Source: JASMTM01 sp046483075 (GTDB lineage: Bacteria; Thermotogota; Thermotogae; Petrotogales; Kosmotogaceae). From it: 64,000 bases of DNA. Every line of letters begins with the position of its first letter. The first letter of the stretch is position 1. This document shows, piece after piece, positions 7,859-16,282 of the stretch. The DNA lies in the NCBI GenBank assembly GCA_046483075.1, contig JAWODV010000042.1, positions 1 to 64,000 on the forward strand, read 5' to 3'. The notes below the pieces were generated by a model that was given only the letters and a program-made list of their open reading frames with translations, did no database searches and was not told where the DNA came from. The position numbers and the translations under genes were made by a program.

Positions 7859-7879
7859 TTATACCCCTAGTAGGTATAA
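7859..7879 (+). promoter_or_regulatory. candidate operator before the disulfide oxidoreductase gene
   Basis: TTATACC and GGTATAA form a perfect 7-bp inverted repeat around CCTAGTA, 18 bases before the ATG. The ATACCCC half resembles sites of CsoR/CstR-type thiol or copper sensors, though the right arm lacks the full G-tract. It lies where a repressor could control the redox gene pair. This is an inference from position and symmetry only. Confidence 0.4.
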
Positions 7880-7897
7880 ATAAGGAGGTATTTTTTT

Positions 7898-8545
7898 ATG
7901 GCAGAACAGTTACTAAACAAAGATGTGAGAAAACAGGTAAAAGAAATACTGGAAAACATGGATGGTGAAGTAAAGCTGTTGTTGTTTGTTAAAGATAAAG
8001 ATTGCGATTTCTGCGATACAGTGGTTTCTCTACTAAACGAATTAACAGAGGTGGCAGAGAAGGTATCCTTTGAAAAACATAATATTGATTCCGAAGCAGC
8101 AAATAAATACAACATAAATGACGCTCCAGCAATAGTTCTTCTTACTCCTGATGGTAAGGACAAAGGTATTAGATTTTATGGCATGCCTTCAGGACACGAG
8201 TTCGGAACTTTACTTCAGGACATAGTAAGTTTTTCAAAAGGAGCAATATCAACTATTTCGGAAGACTCTCAGAACAAATTAAAAAACATTGACAGTAACA
8301 TTGATATCAAAGTGTTTATAACACCTACATGTCCGTACTGTCCAAAGGCAGTCATAACTGCTCACAATATTGCCATGCTTAATGACAATATAACGGCTTC
8401 TATGATTGAAGCCAACGAATTCGAAGAACTTTCTAAGAAACATGGTGTAAGCTCAGTTCCTCATACTGTGATAAATGATAGTGTTGAGTTTGTAGGAGCT
8501 TATCCTGAAGAGCAGTTTGTTAATGAAGTACTAAAAGCTGTTTAG
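7898..8545 (+). CDS. glutaredoxin-like protein disulfide oxidoreductase, two thioredoxin folds
   Basis: The 215-aa protein has two tandem thioredoxin-fold units with active sites C36-D-F-C39 and C145-P-Y-C148. This is the PDO architecture of thermophiles, which forms or reduces protein disulfides in the cytoplasm and is recharged by thioredoxin reductase. AAGGAGG precedes the ATG. The trxB gene starts 12 bases downstream, so the pair probably forms one electron-transfer system from NAD(P)H. The first unit has the less common CDFC motif, while CPYC is the likely main redox site. Confidence 0.88.
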   Translation: MAEQLLNKDVRKQVKEILENMDGEVKLLLFVKDKDCDFCDTVVSLLNELTEVAEKVSFEKHNIDSEAANKYNINDAPAIVLLTPDGKDKGIRFYGMPSGHEFGTLLQDIVSFSKGAISTISEDSQNKLKNIDSNIDIKVFITPTCPYCPKAVITAHNIAMLNDNITASMIEANEFEELSKKHGVSSVPHTVINDSVEFVGAYPEEQFVNEVLKAV

Positions 8546-8557
8546 GGAGGCTTTGCG

Positions 8558-9514
8558 ATGGCGTTTTTCGATGTTAGTAGCGCAAAAAATACAACAGATC
8601 TAAAAGATGAATACGATGTAGCTATAATCGGTGGTGGACCTGGAGGCCTTACAGCCGCTATTTATGCTGTTCAGGCAGGTCTTGAACCACTGGTAATTGA
8701 AAAAGCCCTTGAAGGTGGCCAAATAAATAATACAGACAAAGTGGAAAATTGGCCAGGTTTTTCTTCAATATCAGGTGTTGATTTAGCGGAAAAAATGACC
8801 GAACACGCGCAGGAACATAATGTACAGGTCACAAATAGTGAAGTTCTTGATATAGAGCCAGGTGAAATGAAAACAGTCCATCTTGATAACGGAAAAAAGA
8901 TTAAATCTCGCGTTGTGATTATTGCAACAGGTTCAAATCCAAAGAAGTTAGGTGTTCCAGGAGAGGAAAAACTTTCTGGTAAGGGAATATCCTATTGCGC
9001 TACCTGTGACGGTCATTTTTTTAAGGATAAACACATTGCGGTTATTGGTGGAGGAAACAGTGCTCTTGATGAAGCTCTTTATCTGGCAAAAATTGTGAAG
9101 AGGATTACCGTTGTTCAAAATTTACCAGATCTCACAGCAGATAGAATGCTGCAAAAAAGAATTAAAGAAACTGGGATAGTTGATTTTATTTACAACACCG
9201 TTGTAAAAGAAACAAAAGGTAATGAAAAACTCAACAAACTTTTGCTTAAGAACATCAAGACCGGTGAAGAAAGAGAACTTGATGTTGATGGAGTATTTGT
9301 ATTTATTGGTATGAATCCAAACACAGTTTTCCTTAAGGAAAAAATTAAACTAAATGATTATGGATATGTAGTAACCAATGATCACTGTGAAACCAATATC
9401 GAGGGTATTTACGCAATTGGCGATGTAAGAGAAAAGGAAGTAAGACAAATTGTTACAGCAACAGCTGATGGAGCAATAGCATTACTGGATGCATCAAAAA
9501 GATTTTTTAAATGA
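8558..9514 (+). CDS. trxB: thioredoxin reductase
   Basis: This flavoprotein passes electrons from NAD(P)H to thioredoxin or PDO-type proteins. The FAD-binding GGGPGGLTAAIYA lies at residues 25-37, the redox C147-A-T-C150 in SYCATCDGHFF, the NAD(P) site GGGNSALDEALYLA near 165-178, and the FAD-contacting GIYAIGDVR near the end. At 318 aa it is full length, with an extra N-terminal stretch of about 18 residues before the Rossmann fold. It is the second gene of the redox pair. Confidence 0.95.
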   Translation: MAFFDVSSAKNTTDLKDEYDVAIIGGGPGGLTAAIYAVQAGLEPLVIEKALEGGQINNTDKVENWPGFSSISGVDLAEKMTEHAQEHNVQVTNSEVLDIEPGEMKTVHLDNGKKIKSRVVIIATGSNPKKLGVPGEEKLSGKGISYCATCDGHFFKDKHIAVIGGGNSALDEALYLAKIVKRITVVQNLPDLTADRMLQKRIKETGIVDFIYNTVVKETKGNEKLNKLLLKNIKTGEERELDVDGVFVFIGMNPNTVFLKEKIKLNDYGYVVTNDHCETNIEGIYAIGDVREKEVRQIVTATADGAIALLDASKRFFK

Positions 9515-9554
9515 ATCAAAAATTTAAAACTTAAAATCTTTTGAACTAACGTGA

Positions 9555-10535
9555 TTATTTATAGGACTCGATGATGGTGATTTTACCCTCATCGAGTTCC
9601 ATTTTTACCCAGCTTCCAACAGGAAGGGTTATCTTATCTAAACTGTCGTGATAAATTGGTAATCCCAACCATACAGGGATACTTGAAGAAGCAAAGTATC
9701 TTCTAATTGTTTGTTTAAGTTCATTTAGGTCACCATTTCTTATACTACTAAATCCTGCAAACACAATACCCCTTAGTTCATTGTATTCTTCCAGATGAGC
9801 AATATTCCACAGCATTCTCTCAAAGGAATGTAGGGTTTCCCCTACATCTTCAAACACCAGAATGCAATTTTTTAAAGAACCAATATATTCTGTACCTTGA
9901 AGTGTTTTGAAAAGTGTTAAATTCCCAACGATAAGCTTACCTACCATATCACCTGGAACTATAGCCTCTGATGGATAATCGAACTTAATTACCTTGCTTC
10001 CTTCAACTACTGAAAGCATTTGTTTTATTAGGCTTTGGTCATCGTCTATTTCAACTGAAACCATAGGCCCATGATAGGTAACAAGTCCACTCTTAAAATG
10101 CAGTGCAAGAAGTAAAGCGGTTATATCACTGTAACCAACCAGTGGTTTTGGATTCTCCCTTATTCTCTCCCAGTCCAGGTAATCCAGTAACTCAAAAGAA
10201 CCAAATCCGCCTCTTGAAGTAAGTATTAAATCTACTTCCGGGTCTTCAAATGCTTGCATTAATTCATTTGCCTTTTCCCGTGCCGATAGATAAGCGTTAC
10301 AACTTCTACCACTAATAATATTCAACCCATAACTTTCAAGATTATTAACTCCATTTCTTAAAGCGAAATAATCTGGAAGTGCTGCAGGAGAAGTCACAAA
10401 CACAGTACTTATATTTTTTCTGCCTGGTGTCGCTGAACCTTCTAGTTCAATAAGTTCTAGAGTATTAAAATTTATCCCTTTAGTCATCATAAAAATCAAA
10501 CATATCAGCAGTAAAAAAAAGATGCGCTTAAGCAT
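9555..10535 (-). CDS. S66 family LD-carboxypeptidase-like protein, exported or membrane anchored
   Basis: The family includes LdcA, which trims the terminal D-Ala of peptidoglycan tetrapeptides, and MccF. The nucleophile is S136 in VGYSDITAL. The acid is in FEDVGE, and the His in YHDSLDKITLPVGS matches the family's GHxxxxxTLPxG. An N-terminal hydrophobic segment (residues 2-19) looks like a signal anchor, which is unusual because classic LdcA is cytoplasmic. At 326 aa it is only slightly longer than the family. It is convergent with trxB with no clear terminator between them. Confidence 0.85.
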   Translation of the reverse strand: MLKRIFFLLLICLIFMMTKGINFNTLELIELEGSATPGRKNISTVFVTSPAALPDYFALRNGVNNLESYGLNIISGRSCNAYLSAREKANELMQAFEDPEVDLILTSRGGFGSFELLDYLDWERIRENPKPLVGYSDITALLLALHFKSGLVTYHGPMVSVEIDDDQSLIKQMLSVVEGSKVIKFDYPSEAIVPGDMVGKLIVGNLTLFKTLQGTEYIGSLKNCILVFEDVGETLHSFERMLWNIAHLEEYNELRGIVFAGFSSIRNGDLNELKQTIRRYFASSSIPVWLGLPIYHDSLDKITLPVGSWVKMELDEGKITIIESYK

Positions 10536-10629
10536 AAAAAACCTCCAATAGCGCTACTCTTATCTAGAATATTATAACCCAGAATAAAATGAATGACCAT
10601 AATCAAGTCACGAAAGGAATTTCACTTAA

Positions 10630-10767
10630 ATGATTTTACTAGAAAATTATGTAGATAATTTACTTATAAAAGCTAATTTAAAATATCTATACAATATTGA
10701 GAGCTCTACAGAGAATGACACTTTTAATAGCCTATCACCACTAATAATCGAACTTAATTCAAGTTAA
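10630..10767 (+). CDS. possible small protein of 45 aa
   Basis: An open frame from ATG at 10630 to TAA at 10765 encodes a 45-aa peptide beginning MILLENYVDNLLIKANLKYL. GAAAGGA lies about ten bases upstream and could serve as ribosome site. No homologue is recognised and the composition is ordinary. Its end coincides with a small inverted repeat (AACTT-AATTC-AAGTT, 10751-10765). The ~310-base gap between the S66 gene and the sugar-binding protein otherwise holds only the promoter described next. Confidence 0.3.
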   Translation: MILLENYVDNLLIKANLKYLYNIESSTENDTFNSLSPLIIELNSS

Positions 10768-10783
10768 TGACTTTTTTCACACT

Positions 10784-10813
10784 TTGAATTTAATACAAAG
10801 AATGTTGTATAGT
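10784..10813 (+). promoter_or_regulatory. promoter and proposed ROK operator of the sugar ABC operon
   Basis: TTGAAT (10784-10789) and TATAGT (10808-10813) are spaced by 18 bp. The -35 and spacer contain TTGAAT-TTA-ATACAA (10784-10798). This near-palindrome recurs, with a different three-base centre, over the -35 of treT (16237-16251). ATACAA also pairs with TTGTAT at 10805-10810. I propose that the ROK regulator of this locus binds here. Confidence 0.6.
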
Positions 10814-10844
10814 TAAAATGACTCTAAGAAAAGGGGTGATTTTT

Positions 10845-12005
10845 ATGAAAAAATTACTACTTGTAGTATTTATTTTGGCTGCTACAATCTTTATGGGCCA
10901 GCAAATAACCGTTATTGGTCCATGGTCTGGAGCTGAAAAAGATGCTTTTATGCCTGTTATCGAAGAATTTGAAGAACAGACAGGTATCGAAGTACAATAT
11001 CAGATTTACAGAGCTGAAGACCTCGCGAATCTCTTACCTGCACAATTTGCTACCAAAAGAACGCCTGGTGATGTGGTATTCATGTGGACTTCTTTTATGC
11101 AGAGTAATACGGAACACATCGCAGAGCTCTCTGATGTTATTGATAAAGAAAGTTTTAGACCAGGCGCGCTTGATAACGTAACTGTAGATGAAAAACTGTA
11201 CGGAATTTCTTATACAGGTAAAGTTAAACCAGGATTCTGGTACAGAAAATCTTTCTTTGAAGAACACGGTTTATCAATTCCTGAAACCTGGGATGAATTT
11301 GTTGTACTTCTTGAAGAAATCTCAGAAATCGAAGGAATAACCGCACCAATAGCCAGTGGTAACGGCGTTGGATGGCCACTTTCTGATGTTACTGAACACT
11401 TTATCCTTACCTTTGGAGGCCCTGAACTTCAAAAAGACCTTATTGCAGGTAACGTAAAGTGGACAGGCGAAACTGTAAAGAAACCCATGAACAAGCTAAA
11501 TAGCCTATTAAAAGAAGGTTATTTTGGCGAACCCGTAGAATGGACTACTGTTTTAGAACAGTGGTGGAATGGAAGTTATGGCCTCTACTTTATGGGAAGC
11601 TGGCTAACAGGTATGGTTGATGATCCAACAGATCTCGGTGTTATTGCTCTTCCTGGAAATGAAGCAGTTGTATTTGCCCTTGACTATGCTTTTATACCAA
11701 AGTACTCGGACAATATCGAAGCCGCAAAGAAATTAATAAAGTTCTTAGGTGGAGTAGAAGGACAAACTGCCCAGGTAGCACAGGGTGGACACATCGCATC
11801 AGTTGAAGGTGTGCCTCTTGACGCATATCCAGCTGTTGACAGAGAAGTTGCTGCTCTCCTTGAAGGAAAAGCTAACGTTAATGACCTGGATGACTCAATT
11901 GGCGGCATGTGGCAGACTACTTTCTGGGATCAGCTAAAACTTCTCTGGGTAAGACCTGAGAGAATAGAATCTGTGCTTGAAACCCTGCAGTCAAAAATGC
12001 CATAA
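10845..12005 (+). CDS. sugar ABC transporter substrate-binding protein (CUT1 family)
   Basis: This extracytoplasmic receptor belongs to a carbohydrate importer, probably for trehalose or a related disaccharide given the neighbours. It is 386 aa with a signal peptide (MKKLLLVVFILAATIFMG); there is no lipobox cysteine, so it is secreted rather than a lipoprotein. The body shows the MalE-type pattern (TVIGPWSGAEKDAFMPVIEEFEEQTG, PGDVVFMWTS, GYFGEPVEW, GLYFMGSWLTG). The ATG at 10845 is chosen over 10818 because AAGGGGTGA precedes it and a signal peptide follows directly. Confidence 0.88.
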   Translation: MKKLLLVVFILAATIFMGQQITVIGPWSGAEKDAFMPVIEEFEEQTGIEVQYQIYRAEDLANLLPAQFATKRTPGDVVFMWTSFMQSNTEHIAELSDVIDKESFRPGALDNVTVDEKLYGISYTGKVKPGFWYRKSFFEEHGLSIPETWDEFVVLLEEISEIEGITAPIASGNGVGWPLSDVTEHFILTFGGPELQKDLIAGNVKWTGETVKKPMNKLNSLLKEGYFGEPVEWTTVLEQWWNGSYGLYFMGSWLTGMVDDPTDLGVIALPGNEAVVFALDYAFIPKYSDNIEAAKKLIKFLGGVEGQTAQVAQGGHIASVEGVPLDAYPAVDREVAALLEGKANVNDLDDSIGGMWQTTFWDQLKLLWVRPERIESVLETLQSKMP

Positions 12006-12027
12006 TTAAGTAGATTATTGATATTGG

Positions 12028-12050
12028 CGGGACCCTTGCGGTCCCGTTTT
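12028..12050 (+). terminator. intra-operon stem-loop after the binding-protein gene
   Basis: CGGGACC and GGTCCCG form a perfect 7-bp stem with loop CTTGC, followed by TTTT. Placed between the binding protein and the permeases, it probably partly terminates or protects the 3' end. This would give more binding protein than membrane subunits, as in other ABC operons. Confidence 0.65.
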
Positions 12051-12069
12051 AATTGGAGGGGGAGATTAG

Positions 12070-12960
12070 ATGGAGCTGAGAAAAGCCCGCATTAGCAATT
12101 TCGTTTTATTTGTACTACCTGCATTGTTTTTATTGGCTGTTTTTGTTCTTTATCCCACCTTTAGAACCATATTCATGAGTTTTGTAGGCTCTGAAGGAGA
12201 ATTAACACTTCAAAATTATCAGAGTGTTTTTGCAAGTGGTGATATCATTAATTTTGGTAATATTAAACAGGGACGATTTCCCTTTGGAACGTTAGTTCAT
12301 AATGCTTTATGGATTGCTATTCATCTTCCAGTTACCACATTTCTTGGTCTATTTTTGGCCGCTCTGCTAAGGGATGTAAAAGGCGGAGCAATAATTAAAT
12401 CCGTAATTTTTCTTGGCATGGTAATGCCCCTAGTAGTTGGGGGAATAATGATACGTTTTATGTTTGATGGAAATATTGGAATAGTAAACCTATTTTTTAG
12501 AGTATTTGGACTTCCAACACAAACCTGGACGGCCTATCCTGAAACATCACTTTTTGCATTGATCTTTGGATCAGTGTGGCTCTGGACAGGCTTCAGCATG
12601 ATTATTTACTCTGCAGGGCTAGAAACTATTCCAAAAACATACTATGAGGCTGCTGAAATCGATGGAGCGTCAAAACTAAGAATATTTTTTAGTATAACAA
12701 TACCAATGCTAAAACCCATAACAGTAGTTGTTGTAACCATGACCCTTCTCTGGGAATTGAAGATTTTTGATATCGTTTATATTGCAACAATGGGAGGGCC
12801 AGGTGGTTCCTCCAATGTTCTCGCTCTACAAATGTATCTATATGGATTCAGAGCCTGGGATTTCAATAAAGCTGCTGTAGTTGCAGTTCTCATTACTGGG
12901 TTAACAATATTTGCAGCTATTCCACTCATAAGATCTGCCGGAGAGGAGAATGTCCAATGA
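12070..12960 (+). CDS. sugar ABC transporter permease, MalF type
   Basis: This is a membrane subunit of the importer, 296 aa with six predicted helices. The EAA loop that docks on the ATPase is present (YYEAAEIDGASKLRIFFSITIPMLKP, ~residues 194-220). It overlaps the second permease by four bases (ATGA), showing translational coupling. GGAGGGGGA lies before the ATG. No ATP-binding subunit is encoded near it, so an ATPase encoded elsewhere (MsmK/UgpC-like) is presumably shared. Confidence 0.9.
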   Translation: MELRKARISNFVLFVLPALFLLAVFVLYPTFRTIFMSFVGSEGELTLQNYQSVFASGDIINFGNIKQGRFPFGTLVHNALWIAIHLPVTTFLGLFLAALLRDVKGGAIIKSVIFLGMVMPLVVGGIMIRFMFDGNIGIVNLFFRVFGLPTQTWTAYPETSLFALIFGSVWLWTGFSMIIYSAGLETIPKTYYEAAEIDGASKLRIFFSITIPMLKPITVVVVTMTLLWELKIFDIVYIATMGGPGGSSNVLALQMYLYGFRAWDFNKAAVVAVLITGLTIFAAIPLIRSAGEENVQ

Positions 12961-13793
12961 GAAAGAAAAAAGTTACTGGAACCATATTAAAAAGCTCATT
13001 AGGATGGGTAATCGCACTTGTATGGATTTTACCAATATTGGGCATTTTCATGACTGCAGTACGACCTTACAGTGAAGTTATTGATGGATGGTGGAATTTT
13101 GAAGAATTCAATCCAACTTTCTCAAATTTTACAGGATCGCTTTTTCATGAATCTGTTCCTCTTATAAATGGCATTAAGAATTCGTTAATTGTAGCTTTAC
13201 CAGCAACAGCAATCCCCTTGGTATTGGCTACAATGGCAGGTTATGGAATAGCTAGATATCGATTTCCTTTAAGAAAGACCTTTATTATAACCGTTGTTAT
13301 GACTCTCGCTTTACCACAGCAAATGATTGCAGTCCCAATATTCCAGATTATGAGTGGTTTAGGGCTGGTAGACAGTTATTGGGGTTTGATCCTCGTGCAC
13401 ACTGCATGGGGTATTCCATGGACAACATTCTTTATGAGAAATTATTTCAAAACCCTACCGGTAACCATGGAAGAAGCTGCAAGAATAGATGGAGCTTCAG
13501 ATTCTCAAATCTTTTTCAGAGTTGTTTTGCCAAATGCTTTTCCAGCTATAGCATCAGCTGCAGCACTACAATTTACATGGGTATGGAGTGACTTTTTTCT
13601 GGCACTGATACTCATTTATTCCCCGAATAAAATACTTGCAACACAACGAATACCTTTAATGAAAGGACAGTATCAGGTCGACTGGGGTCTTTTGTCAGCT
13701 GCCTCAATTCTGGTTATGATTGTTCCAATTATGATATATATTCTTCTGCAGCGTTATTATGTGAGAGGAATGGTGGGCTGGACAATAAAATAA
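12957..13793 (+). CDS. sugar ABC transporter permease, MalG type
   Basis: This is the second membrane subunit, 278 aa with six helices. The EAA motif MEEAARIDGASDSQIFFRVVLPNAFP lies at ~177-202, and a typical MalG C-terminus is present (QRYYVRGMVGWTIK). It starts within the stop of the first permease. The next gene, 21 bases downstream, is the ROK regulator, so transporter and regulator are probably one transcript. Confidence 0.9.
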   Translation: MRKKKVTGTILKSSLGWVIALVWILPILGIFMTAVRPYSEVIDGWWNFEEFNPTFSNFTGSLFHESVPLINGIKNSLIVALPATAIPLVLATMAGYGIARYRFPLRKTFIITVVMTLALPQQMIAVPIFQIMSGLGLVDSYWGLILVHTAWGIPWTTFFMRNYFKTLPVTMEEAARIDGASDSQIFFRVVLPNAFPAIASAAALQFTWVWSDFFLALILIYSPNKILATQRIPLMKGQYQVDWGLLSAASILVMIVPIMIYILLQRYYVRGMVGWTIK

Positions 13794-13814
13794 TTTTTCA
13801 GGAAGCGATTATTT

Positions 13815-14960
13815 ATGAGAATTGAAGAAATTCGCTGGGACAATTTAACAAAGTTACTTGAATTGCTTCTAATCAAGAAGCGCGTATCAAGGCATTCTAT
13901 TGTAAAAACACTCAAAATACGTAATTCAACATTGACATATCTGGCAGGAGAACTAAATAAGCATAACATGGTTAGAATAGAAAGAGAAGTTTTGGGACGA
14001 GGTAGACCAAGACATTATATTTCGCTGAATGATAACTATGGAAATTTTTTTGGTGTAAAAATAGGCAGGGAATCTGTAAAGATAGGTATATTTACTTTTT
14101 CACTTAAGAAAATCAAGGAATTTGTTATTGAACTGGGATATCCTTTCATAGAAAATATAAGAAAAATAAGAAATGTGCTAAAAGATCTAATAATAAAATA
14201 TAAGCCTCTCTCAATGGGAATTGCAATATCAGGAACCGTAGATATTAATAATTGTTCTATAACAACATCCCCCATACTTGGTACTAATGAAAGTAATCTT
14301 GAAGAAATTATTAAAGAACACAATTGCAATGTTGTTCTTTGTAATGATGTAGATGCACTAAATATAGGACAGTTAGTAAAAACAGGAAGAATCGAACAAT
14401 CGTCACTAACCATAACCTTTGGAATAGGTATTGGAGCATCCTATTATGATAGTGTGGATATACTTCTTGGTAGTGATGGGAAATCCGCCCTTGAATTTGG
14501 TCATAGCAAAGTCGATTACAATGGTGAAAAATGCTATTGTGGTGGAACAGGATGCCTTGAAACAGTCGCTTCAGAATATTGCCTCGTAAAGGACAAAGCA
14601 AAAAACATAATTAATTTTGTTCAAAATTTCGAACAGTTCAAAGATAGACTGAACGAAATTCGCAAGTCAGCAAAACAAAATTCTGCTAATAACAAATATG
14701 ATGAAATATTGGACAGATTGTCTTACCATGTCACAAGTCTATCCCTCTTACTTCGTCCAGATATAATCTGGATTGGCGGGGAAGGCGTGGTAAATAAATG
14801 GATATTCCTCAAAATTAAAGATGGGATTAACAAATATCTGAGTGCCAGTTATTGGAAGCTCAACCCGGAGATAAATCAGATTACGCTCACGGATATCTGG
14901 GAAAGAGGAGCTGCCTTTCTGGCACTCAGAAAATATGTTAGAAGTGCATTAAAGAACTAA
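13815..14960 (+). CDS. ROK-family transcriptional regulator
   Basis: The 381-aa protein has an N-terminal winged helix-turn-helix (residues ~10-70, VSRHSIVKTLKIRNSTLTYL, GRGRPRHYISL). A sugar-kinase-like ROK domain follows, with the zinc motif CYCGGTGCLE near 240. The kinase phosphate-binding motif is not preserved, as expected for a repressor rather than a kinase. Gene context (sugar transporter, TreT) suggests it responds to trehalose or its breakdown product. In Thermotogae, ROK proteins called TreR control trehalose genes, which fits. Its stop abuts the treT stop with no space. Confidence 0.85.
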   Translation: MRIEEIRWDNLTKLLELLLIKKRVSRHSIVKTLKIRNSTLTYLAGELNKHNMVRIEREVLGRGRPRHYISLNDNYGNFFGVKIGRESVKIGIFTFSLKKIKEFVIELGYPFIENIRKIRNVLKDLIIKYKPLSMGIAISGTVDINNCSITTSPILGTNESNLEEIIKEHNCNVVLCNDVDALNIGQLVKTGRIEQSSLTITFGIGIGASYYDSVDILLGSDGKSALEFGHSKVDYNGEKCYCGGTGCLETVASEYCLVKDKAKNIINFVQNFEQFKDRLNEIRKSAKQNSANNKYDEILDRLSYHVTSLSLLLRPDIIWIGGEGVVNKWIFLKIKDGINKYLSASYWKLNPEINQITLTDIWERGAAFLALRKYVRSALKN

Positions 14961-16190
14961 TTAAATAATGTCACTGAACAACTTAAGATAATCTACAAGT
15001 TGCCTTGTTATTAAGAAGTTCTTGCGGACTGTTTCTTTTCCATTTTCTCCCAATTTCTTTTTCAGGTCTTCACTGGAAAGGATTTTTCTTGTTGCCTCAA
15101 TTGCCTCATCAGTGCTTTTTATTAGATATCCATTATAATTGTCCTTTATCTGCAGCGGGATACCTCCAACGTCACCTCCAACTACGGGCGTTTTCTTCCA
15201 CAAAGCTTCACTGACTGTAAGAGCAAAACCCTCTCTTAATGATTTCTGAATGACAACATCACTTACCTTCTGGGCAGCATTCACTTCAATATTTCCTACA
15301 TCGTGAAAGTTCGTATACACGCCAACGTCATAATCCCTGCCAATGTATCTCAAAATATCTTCATAAATCTGCCATCCTTCAGGGTCATCTGAAGCCATAG
15401 AACCTATCATCAATAACTGAAGATCATTATATGTTTTTTTAAGTTCTCTATATACATCCACGACACCCAGTGGATCTTTCCATGGATCGAATCTTGAAAC
15501 CTGAGTTATCAAAGGTTTTTCGGCATCTATTTTTAGCTTAGTACACGCTTTTTTTAGTTCCTCTTTAGTTAATTCTCTGTTTTTATCGCTTAGCGGATCA
15601 ATAGAAGGTGCGATTTCTCTTATTTCAGGAAAACCGAACTCTCCAGCATAAGATTTAAGGGTAAAAATAGCACATGTATATTTAGAAGCGAACTGTCTTA
15701 AAAAATCTTGATATTGTTTATTAGGTGTTGACGTGTCGATATGACATCTCCATACGATCTTTGCATTACCAAAATTGTAAAATTCAGGCAGTGCAAAAGG
15801 TTGTGGATCATGAATAATTACAACATCATAATTTCTTGCATCCAATTCTTCAGCGTTTTTCTTTGCTGTTTCAAGGTAAAGGTCTTTCACATGATTTTCG
15901 ATAACATCCTCTTTGCCCTGAAGCGCATTATGCATCCTCTTTGTAAATTCATAAAATTCTTTTTCCGCTTCGATTACCTTCCATTCAACATTAATTCCTG
16001 CATCTTTCATTAATGGCACAAGGGTCTGAAGAATCTCTGCTACTCCTCCACCAAAGGCTGTAGCATTTATATTAAGCACTTTAATCCCCTTCACTTTATC
16101 CATTAAGCCAAATAACTCTTCTTTCTTCTCTTTATCCATAAACTCCAGATAATCATCAATTCGCTTTGTACTTATTTGTACTGACTTCAT
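14961..16190 (-). CDS. treT: trehalose synthase, TreT type (GT4 glycosyltransferase)
   Basis: TreT reversibly joins NDP-glucose and glucose to trehalose, and in thermophiles may run towards trehalose use. The 409-aa protein has the family length. Typical blocks are LNINATAFGGGVAEIL (residues ~37-52), IIHDPQPFALPEF, IVWRCHIDTSTPN, VSRFDPWKDPLGVV and the GT4 nucleotide-sugar site SLREGFALTVSEALWK. It has its own promoter with the proposed ROK site. It is convergent with the ROK gene, and the two stop codons touch. Confidence 0.88.
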   Translation of the reverse strand: MKSVQISTKRIDDYLEFMDKEKKEELFGLMDKVKGIKVLNINATAFGGGVAEILQTLVPLMKDAGINVEWKVIEAEKEFYEFTKRMHNALQGKEDVIENHVKDLYLETAKKNAEELDARNYDVVIIHDPQPFALPEFYNFGNAKIVWRCHIDTSTPNKQYQDFLRQFASKYTCAIFTLKSYAGEFGFPEIREIAPSIDPLSDKNRELTKEELKKACTKLKIDAEKPLITQVSRFDPWKDPLGVVDVYRELKKTYNDLQLLMIGSMASDDPEGWQIYEDILRYIGRDYDVGVYTNFHDVGNIEVNAAQKVSDVVIQKSLREGFALTVSEALWKKTPVVGGDVGGIPLQIKDNYNGYLIKSTDEAIEATRKILSSEDLKKKLGENGKETVRKNFLITRQLVDYLKLFSDII

Positions 16191-16212
16191 GAGAACACCA
16201 CCTTTTATAACT

Positions 16213-16251
16213 ATTATAATATATTTTGTTCATTATTTGAATAATATACAA
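16213..16251 (-). promoter_or_regulatory. treT promoter with proposed ROK operator
   Basis: On the minus strand, TTCAAA (16241-16236) and TATAAT (16218-16213) are spaced by 17 bp. The plus-strand motif TTGAAT-AAT-ATACAA (16237-16251) overlaps the -35 and matches the motif over the -35 of the sugar ABC operon. A second palindrome ATTATT-TG-AATAAT (16232-16245) overlaps it. Confidence 0.6.
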
Positions 16252-16282
16252 GACAGGCATCATAACAACTTTTTAGGTTCAT

